Origin: Perognathus longimembris pacificus
Lineage: Eukaryota; Chordata; Mammalia; Rodentia; Heteromyidae
Direction: 5' to 3'
Assembly (NCBI RefSeq): GCF_023159225.1
Contig: NC_063181.1
Span: forward strand, 4,237,606 to 4,301,605
Length of the DNA stretch: 64,000 nucleotides
Shown here: positions 56,750 through 64,000 of the stretch, piece after piece
Position numbering within the stretch: the first letter of the stretch is position 1
Layout of the letters: the number at the start of each line of letters is the position of its first letter
The notes under the pieces: generated by a model
Seen by the model: the letters and a program-made list of their open reading frames with translations, nothing else
Databases searched by the model: none
Told to the model about the DNA's origin: nothing
Made by a program: the position numbers and the translations under genes

Positions 56750-56932
56750 TCCAGGTTCTGGTCTGCACTGCCTGAGTTTGCACCCTGACTCCTGGAGTTG
56801 CTGGCAGGGAGCTCCCTGCGCTTTCGGGTCCTCCTGGCTGGCACTTGCCAGGGCGTGGCGAGGACTGAGGGAATCACCTGTGAAGCTCTGGCAACAGTGA
56901 CTGGCGTAGAGAAGACTCTTGCCCTTGATTAT
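56750..56932 (+). mobile_element. MIR fragment, intron 6
   Basis: The 5' half (ggttctggtctgcactgcct, gagtttgcaccctgactcct) and 3' half (ggcgaggactgagggaatca, tgaagctctggcaacagtga, ctggcgtag) follow the MIR consensus order, with the central part altered. Confidence 0.55.
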
Positions 56933-57847
56933 GTCGTTGTTTTGATTTTGTTTTTTGTATTTTATAATATATGAACACAGACGTAAAGGTGTTAAGCTTA
57001 TAATGAAAAGCAGTTTATGATGAAAAACAGCGTTCTTCCCTCAGATCCCAGACAGTTCCATCTCCCAAGCCTGCTCCTCACCACCCTCTCCAGTTCTTTT
57101 AAAATGATAAATTGACTTGTATTTTTTGTATGATATTTTACATTGACTTTTTAGTTCAGTTTTGCATTATGAATTTTATTCCCAACTTGAGACTGATTCC
57201 TAGCCCTGTCAATGTTCCCATTTTGAAACAAAAATGAAACAAATACTTTAGATCATTTTTCACACACCATCCTGTCCCACCTCTCCCCCCTGCCTTTTGC
57301 GTCTAAAACTGAGTCCACCTGAGAAGCCCTCTTCAAAGCACAGGCACGGGTCCTGCCGTCACCCCTCCCTACCTCAACCCTTCTGTGCTGCTGTGGCTTC
57401 TTCCTAGGAGCTGGGCCCTGGGAGCGGCCTGGGCACCTTGGTTGTCTAAAGGGTGTCAGTCATCAAAATACACCATTCTAACTTACTTCACAGGAACATG
57501 GAAGTGGGCTGCAGAAAGGCTCCCAGTGTTCAGGAACACATCACAGTGGTTACTTCCTAGCCCCGAAGCCTTTTGGGTGACTCCTGTCCGCAGCGAGCTG
57601 CCCCTTGTGGGTGCTTCCTCCAAAGAGGCAGGGGTCAGATGCTTTGTCCCAGCTCCCACGTTGCTCTCGCACAGAGGCAGGCTTACCAGCGGAGGTTGGG
57701 TCTCTTGGGAAAGATGAGAGGAAACTGTAATTAGGATACTTAGGTGGGAAGAGTGAACTTTGTGCCAGCAGTATCTGCCTCAGTCTCATGTCTGTCAGTA
57801 GCTACCTTTGTGCCTTGAACCTCATCTTCTCTGCTCCTGCGTTTTAG

Positions 57848-57875
57848 AGTAAAGCTAAAACTCTGAAGGAGAATG
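57848..57875 (+). other. Exon-like segment B (28 bases), PINX1 intron 6
   Basis: A strong acceptor (tcttctctgctcctgcgttttag) and a consensus donor (g|gtgagt) enclose 28 bases. Joined directly to exon 6 it would read SKAKTLKEN and shift the following frame; joined to segment A it meets a stop codon after six residues. It may be a cryptic microexon. Confidence 0.25.
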
Positions 57876-59690
57876 GTGAGTGGACCGCATTCTCACGCAG
57901 AGTAAAGAAGAAAATAAAATCAAATCACTCAGCACACTTTTGGTATCTTATTTACCCAGAATGGTTGGGTAATGAACTTGAGTATGATCTTCAGTTATTT
58001 CCTCTGACTCATGCAATGGGAACATCACAGGGCCTGTTTTTAGTGCCTGCTTCTCCATTCCCACTGGTAAAACTGTTCCGGGTTCTTACTGCTCCTGGAC
58101 TGTAATCCCCGGTGGCTTCCCCAGTCCTAGCGTTTTCTTTCTTCAGAGTACTCTGTTATCCATCTTCCCCAAGTAATCATGTTTTCTGCCATGTCCAGAG
58201 CAAGTTGGTCAAGCATTTAATGCTTTGTGTGACCCTAACCAACCTGCTCTCATTCTCTTCTGCTCAATACTCATGCCTGCTGGTCCATTATACACCGGAC
58301 CCCTTCTTGGCCACCTCTATGGTGCCCACACTTGCCCTCCATACTTGAGGCCCTTCCTTTTCCACACTGCTTCCTCTGTAGCTCACGGCCTGCTTCCACT
58401 GCTGAGAGGGAAGAGAAGTTGTTCTGTCATAAGCATTAGCCACGAAGCCCTTGCTCGCTCACGTGGTGGTTTTCATTGGGTCCTCTTTTGCTAGGCTCAA
58501 ATGATGCAGCAGTGGAGAAGACAGCCAAGAGTCACCACCATCAGAGCTGACACGGACGTCCTCGCTAGTAGTCCTCTCATCCCCACTCCTCCTTTCACCC
58601 AACTGTGTTTGTCAGGTGTGCTGATCCATGTGTGCTGTCTGCCCTTGTACCCATGCGACGGATGTCACGATTCACTGTCCTGGCTCCGTGTCCTTAGTAG
58701 CTTCAGTCTACGTAGCTAGGCAGCGGTGAGTTACTTGGTATAATAGATTGAACTTTAATACTCAGAAATTGGGTGTATTGATTTTTCTGCTTCTTAATTA
58801 ATAACCATAGAAAAGTAAAGTTTCTACTCACCTCTAAAATCAATTGCATTAAGTTATTCAAAATCCACTTCCATAGCAAATCTATTTCCAACAAAAAATA
58901 AAAGTCTTCTCCATGCTAACAAAGAACCTACTGTCTCAGATTAGTGTTAGTGCCTAGCTCATACCTGTGTGCATTTGACACGACACAGTACAAATCCATG
59001 AAGTGTTCTTGTGAGGACGGTGACATGAAAGCAGGTAAGTCTCTACAAGTGGTCTTCAGTCGCAAAAGATACAGGGTAGAGTTACACATTGAATGACCTC
59101 CACAGACTTTGTCCTCCCTTGACCTGCTGCGGGCCGATTTACCTGAGGCCTCAGGGCTATATCTGTGCTTGGGGGCCAGGCCTCTTCACTCAGTTGCATG
59201 CAGGGGCCACGGTTTTGCCTCGTCACCAGAATTGAGGATGATGGTGGTGGGCTTGAATAGCCGTGGGCTTATCGCCACCTGGGCGGGGCCCATGTGATCC
59301 TGCCCTTCCCTACATGCTTTCTCCTAGTCAGGCTAATTTGGGCAGTCAAGGCTCTATCAAAGTCAATCAAGTATGATGGTTAATGAATTGGAACTTTCAT
59401 GGCAGATGCAGAATGCTGAGTAAGGTACACAGCGGAGCTAGACAGAGGAAAGATGGAAAGAGGAGGTGCAGCTCTTCATCTCCAGAGCCACTGGCCTGGC
59501 AGGCTGCAGGCCCCAAGGGGAGCCGTTGCGGAGGCCTCCTTGGTGCCTTTTGTACTTGATGTCATCAGTAGCATGAAATGTGAGTGTAGGTGCAGAATAA
59601 GATGTTAAGCCAGGTCTGCCTTCCACTGTTTGGAGTTACCTTTCCTGTCCAAATGTAGCAAAAGAGATTCCAAATTGAATTTTTTGTGTG

Positions 59691-59793
59691 TGCCAGCCCT
59701 TGGGCTTGAACTCAGTGATCTGGGCACTGTCCCTGAGCTTTTTTGCTCAAGGCTGCACTCTACCACTTGAACCACAACTCCACTTCCAGCTTG
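59691..59793 (-). mobile_element. Solo Geo arm, intron 6
   Basis: An antisense Geo-like arm (tgggcttgaactcagtgatc, ttttttgctcaaggctgcac, ttgaaccacaactccacttc) with no recognisable left arm. It sits 170 bases before the sense IDL-Geo copy at 59967. Confidence 0.55.
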
Positions 59794-59966
59794 TAAATTA
59801 ATTTTTTTAATGATAAAAAATAGAAACCTTTTCTATGACTACTGTGTTTTATTGAAATAAAATGTGCTTCAGCTTATCAGTTTTCTAAGAAAGTAGAGAG
59901 TATATATCTGGATACTTTATTATAATTCATCTGACAGAAGCCACTCCTTAAAAGTAGAGGGCAAGA

Positions 59967-60176
59967 GGGCTGGGAATATGGCCTTAGTGGCAAGAGTGCT
60001 TGCCTCGTATACATGAAGCTCTTGGTTCGATTCCCCAGCACCACATATACAAAAAATGGCCAGAAGTGGCGCTGTGGCTCAAGTGGCAGAGTGCTAGCCT
60101 TGAGCAAAAAGAAGCCAGGGACAGTGCTCAGGCCCTGAGTTTAAGGCCCAGGACTGGCAAAAACAAAACAAAAAGA
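59967..60176 (+). mobile_element. IDL-Geo SINE, intron 6, sense
   Basis: A sense-orientation full dimer: gggctgggaatatggcc, then ggttcgattccccagcacc (B box), then the Geo half ending in ccaggactggc and an A-rich tail. An exact 17-bp target-site duplication, aaaagtagagggcaaga, lies at 59950-59966 and 60177-60193. Confidence 0.95.
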
Positions 60177-60703
60177 AAAAGTAGAGGGCAAGAAACAGTA
60201 TGCAGGCAAAACACTTACCTTGAGCATCGTTAATGATCTGTAATCATGTAAAAAAAAGCAGGACGGGATTTTTCCTTCATGTGTGAGCCGACGGCCTTTT
60301 TTTCCTGAGCCACGTAACTGGTAGGATGATGGCTGTGAATGTAATAGAGTTTTCTTTATGCACAGTTTGGGAGAACAGAGCCTCTTCCTCAGCGATGCAC
60401 TAGGGGGAGTGAGCGGTTGAGCAGCGACTTCGCAGGCTCCAGGCTCCGCCTTGAAGTCACTACTGTTATCAGACTCCCAAGACAGTGGCATGCATCACCG
60501 CAGAAATACGGCCTTGGCCATTAGACTCACCAGAGTTTACCTTGCTTGAACTTAGAAAGAGAGGCTTTTCCTTTGGAGGGAGTTTCAAAAGCAACTGCTG
60601 AGGAGATGGGAAGATGTTAGTTTTACCAGGTTACTGCCAAGAGCCACTCACAGTGCAGCTTTGTAAAGCCTGCTTGTCTTTTCTACTCCGGTATCCTGCC
60701 TAC

Positions 60704-60705
<2 letters not shown>

Positions 60706-60756
<51 letters not shown>
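60706..60756 (+). repeat. (GT)n microsatellite, intron 6
   Basis: A perfect GT run of about 51 bases. Confidence 0.95.
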
Positions 60757-60757
<1 letters not shown>

Positions 60758-62780
60758 CATGCATTAGTTATAAACTGGTAGCAGTAACATATAATCACAG
60801 TATCTTCCTCTGGGATTTGGGGAGAGGTGGAAATCAGCTTGAAAAAAGAGTGCCTTAAGGGTGAGGATTGTGCTGTTTAGTGTTTCAGTTACATGTGTAG
60901 GCATATGTGCGCGTGCACAAACACACATTCATTAATGGGCACATAACAGTGTTTACCCAGGCTAGATGTGTGCTAAGAGAAATTCGGCATCATTTTCCAA
61001 AATCTTGTCTTGACCTGCATGTTGGTAGGACTAATCTGAATAAAGCCCTGCTTGGCTATTTGTTTTTTGCTTGTAGGTAGCACTTCTTCCTGAAAAGTCA
61101 CTTCAATACTTTACGGTTTCTTTACTGAAGAATACTTGCTTTTAATCCCAATGTAGTTATGTTTCCTTTCTTGTTTAGAACTGGAATGGTTAAGATATGG
61201 CCATTTTCTGACCTTGGTGTGTCCCTGTACATTTTCTTTCCATCTGGTGCAGAGGGACCTAGCTCTTCTTGTACCTTTTCCAAATTACCAAATGAAATTA
61301 TTAAGAACTCTTACATCTCTGACGGAAAGTGGGTAGCTAGAGTTCTTTTTCTTTTAAGTTCTTTGAAAATGCTAAAGATGGTGTGTGTCACTTTTGGTCT
61401 TGATGATGAAGCCCTAGAAAGAAAAAGTAAAGTTCAGGTCCTTTGCTGGTTGACCATGTTTAGGTTTCTTCTAAATCTTGGGTTTAAGGGTCCCCTTTTA
61501 CTTTGAGTAAAACAGTGGTTTACTAATTCATAAACTGCAGTAACCTACATGGTTTAGGACCCATTTGTCTTTAGAGAGTTGGGTTTGCCTGCTTGTTTAT
61601 TTAACACTACATGTTCAAAACTGTGTGATAGTACACATGGCATCACTGTTGTCTGACCTGGGCTCTGCCCAGCATATCTGAGCTTGGTACATGAGTTCTA
61701 TAGCACTAATCTTGAAGTGGCTTAGTGATAACAATAGACCTGGTGCTCCTTCTTGCCCTGTAAGATTCCCCAACTCTGAGAATTAGGCTGGGTAGGAATC
61801 GAGTGGGAGCATCCAGATTCAGATTAGAAACTTAGATGAGGTCTCGGACTGGTAAGTGCCGGCAGTGGTGCTTGAACACTATTCTACAAGGCTTCAGAAA
61901 GATAGATGTTTGGGTGGGGGAAGACTGAGACCAGATCAGCTTTAATGTAAGCTTTTCTTCTGGTTGCTTCTTTATGTCAGCAGTGTTAGGATAGGGTTTC
62001 TCAATATTGGGGACAGGGTTACTGACTGTTGTGCTGTCACATGCTTAAGTCATCTGGGAAAGGCTAGATTAAAATTAATCATTAGCAAGGATTTTTTAAA
62101 TCCTTCTCAGTGCTAATAATATAGTATGAATATGATACAGCTCCAAAAGTTCTGTAAATTATTGGGCTACAGAATACTGACTTTTTTTTTTCTAAGTAGG
62201 CAGAGAAATAGATTGCTAAAACCTATCTGGAGTGACTTCCCATGCCCTCCCATTCCTGCCATCCCTCCTGTGTGAGGAGCAGGTGTCCCATGACCCCCAG
62301 GGATATCTGAAACCCTGAGTAGTACGGAGCTCTGCACAGGATGCCCTGGGCCTGCTTCCCGTTGCTACTTAGGCACTTTCGGGCATGATTAAGAAAAGTG
62401 CTGGTTATTTGAACATAAGAAGTGTCTATTAGGACTGTTGATCTGGTAACTAAGACACTACCAGGTATATGGATGGGTACTGTACATAGCATGGACTCAG
62501 TGGACAAAGGTGATTCATAACACAGGCAGAGCTCCTCAGAACTGTGTGCACTTCAAAACCTGAGTCATTCCTTTCTGGAATTTTCCATGTAATGTTTTAA
62601 GACTTCAGAATCCTTGCAAACTTGAAGCTGTGGCTCTCTTTCCCAGTCTGTTCGCCAGAAGGTGGAGTGGTGACTATATGACTGTTAGGATAAGGGCTGG
62701 AGTACAAGTGTGTTACATCCAGAATTCTCATCTCCACACTGGTTGAAATGAAGCAAGTTGAAATTCCTTGATGCTCTTTG

Positions 62781-62982
62781 TTTTGTTTTTTGCCAGTCCT
62801 GGGGCTTGGACTCAGGGCCTGAGCACTGTCCTTGGCTTCTTTTTGCTCAAGGCTAGCACTCTGCCACTTGAGCCACAGCACCATTTCTGGCCTTTTCTAT
62901 ATATGTGGTGCTGAGGAATCGAACCCAGGGCTTCATGTATACGAGACAAGCACGCTTGCCACTAGGACATATTCCCAGCCCC
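62781..62982 (-). mobile_element. IDL-Geo SINE, intron 6
   Basis: A complete antisense dimer beginning with a ttttg-rich tail and ending attcccagcccc. The flanks carry only a diverged duplication (ccttgatgctctttg against ccttggtgttcttcttg). Confidence 0.9.
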
Positions 62983-63519
62983 TCCTTGGTGTTCTTCTTG
63001 GCCAAAGGGACCTGGGCTTTCTATACGGTGCCTAGGGTCTTTGACTTCAAATTGAAGCTCTTCCCACACGGCTCTGCTACCTGGGTCTTCCCCCAAATTC
63101 TTCAGACTTTTCTCTTATGCAAGAAAACAAGCTGCCTCCCTGCAGCTTGTTCTCATAACCACTTCTGTTGTTTTCCTTTGGATCTTCTGTCACCAGCCAT
63201 TTCCCTTTACAGAATACCTGTCTCACTCTTGTATGAATAGTTTTTCCAAATCTACCTTTAAATGGTTAAGAAGAATTGTTCTGTTTTATTCATCTATACA
63301 AGTTCTTTGTTCAGGTAAATGGGATAGAAACCTAGGCATCATGAAGAAAATTCAAGTGATAGCCATTAAGAGCCTTTTTTGTTGTTAATGGTGGTTATCA
63401 TAGTATTTGGCATTCTCTTACATGTGGTATGCTTTGAGAGGCTTGGCTTGGCTTTCTCTTTTTCATAAGCAGCCAGTATAAAGTCATGATGTTACAGAGG
63501 TTAAAGATTTAGTTTTAAA

Positions 63520-63687
63520 CTGTTTGGTGTAAGTGAACTGAACACATCAGGGGGGGAAAGGGAAAGGGGGAGGAGGGCGGGGGGTATGAGGGACAAGGTA
63601 ACAAACAGTACAAGAAATGTATCCAATGCCTAACGTATGAAACTGTAACCTCTCTGTACATCAGTTTGACAATAAAAATTTGAAAAA
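63520..63687 (+). mobile_element. L1 3'-end stub with target-site duplication, intron 6
   Basis: A 168-base insert contains a G-rich polypurine block (63550-63595), then acaagaaatgtatccaatgc, gaaactgtaacctctctgta and an aataaa-containing tail. It is flanked by an exact 12-bp duplication, atttagttttaa (63508-63519 and 63688-63699). The G-rich tract before the end is characteristic of rodent L1 3'UTRs. Confidence 0.75.
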
Positions 63688-64000
63688 ATTTAGTTTTAAT
63701 ATAAATTGACATTGATTGTTGGAGAATTTTCTGGTATATGTAGAAGGACCCTTTCTGCTTCGGTGCTTATAGGAGCTTAAATAGATAGCAGGGCAGGGAG
63801 AGGTGAGCTAGAAGAGGGGAGGGGGGATAGTGAGCCAGGGCCTTTCCATGGCAGACCAGAGGCATTTCTGGGTACCGCTTGGCCGAAGTGGCTGCTTGAT
63901 GCCCGTTAACCCTGTTGATTTGATCCGTTTCTCACTTGGACATTAGCATTTCACCTAGCCCAAGTGTCTTTTCTTTTTCTAATATTAGAATTTTACATGT

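Larger units (their letters stand above)
50274..64000 (+). other. PINX1: PINX1 intron 6 (incomplete, runs off the window)
   Basis: At least 13.7 kb. It carries four IDL-Geo copies, solo Geo arms, a truncated chimera, L2/MIR/LTR fossils, an L1 stub, two exon-like segments and an enhancer-like block. Unnamed unique DNA occupies about 50.3-51.8, 52.1-53.0, 57.0-59.6 and 60.2-62.7 kb apart from the items listed. The PINX1 terminal exon was searched for by its expected protein sequence and not found. Confidence 0.85.

Noticed and set aside
59967..60040. tRNA-like left half of the sense IDL-Geo element as a possible tRNA gene
   Set aside because: It has A and B boxes but belongs to a dispersed dimeric repeat with a target-site duplication. 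It is a SINE, not a tRNA gene.
61159..61506. 115-codon plus-strand frame in intron 6
   Set aside because: No family match, no Kozak or splice context and AT-biased random-like composition inside an intron.
1..64000. CRISPR arrays, operons, prophage or other prokaryotic systems
   Set aside because: No regularly spaced direct repeats with unique spacers and no dense long coding frames; introns, SINEs and a CpG island show that this is mammalian nuclear DNA.

Overview
This is a window of mammalian nuclear DNA. It has spliced exons with GT/AG borders, a CpG-island promoter, MIR and L2 fossils, MaLR-type LTR fragments, L1 3' ends and microsatellites. The best clue to the organism is the SINE content. 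Many copies are dimers of an ID-like, tRNA-Ala-related left half and a second half called Geo. I know this IDL-Geo family from the literature as restricted to Geomyoidea rodents (kangaroo rats, pocket mice, pocket gophers), so the source is very probably a geomyoid rodent. The exact species cannot be read from the sequence.

Only one protein-coding gene is supported: PINX1 (PIN2/TERF1-interacting telomerase inhibitor 1) on the + strand. Its CpG-island promoter lies at about 36560-37300. Coding exons 1-6 are at 36903-36921, 39814-39923, 41494-41586, 43367-43445, 44900-44992 and 50197-50273. All junctions keep the reading frame and give the first 157 residues, including the whole G-patch. The last exon, which carries the C-terminal telomerase-inhibitory half, is not in the window; intron 6 runs off the right edge.

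Layout: 1-36560 is non-coding and, up to about 33.9 kb, nearly free of young SINEs. It holds MIR fossils, microsatellites, GC-rich unique sequence and three AT-rich, 3'UTR-like blocks (about 19.7-21.7, 25.9-27.3 and 31.8-32.3 kb). In human and mouse the gene upstream of PINX1 on the same strand is XKR6, so this part is inferred to be the XKR6-PINX1 interval, possibly with distal XKR6 3'UTR. From 33.9 kb to the end the sequence is dense in SINEs: seven full IDL-Geo copies plus one older one, several B1-like/Geo chimeras and solo Geo arms. These fill the PINX1 introns and the DNA just upstream of the promoter.

The best items for follow-up are: a modular SINE system in which one Geo arm is joined to different left arms; a homeobox/TCF-motif-rich block in intron 6 that looks like an enhancer; two exon-like segments in intron 6 whose lengths sum to a multiple of three; a G-quadruplex hexamer array just inside intron 1; and the abrupt SINE-density boundary upstream of the gene. 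I found no CRISPR array, operon, bacterial or phage feature, or genuine tRNA gene.
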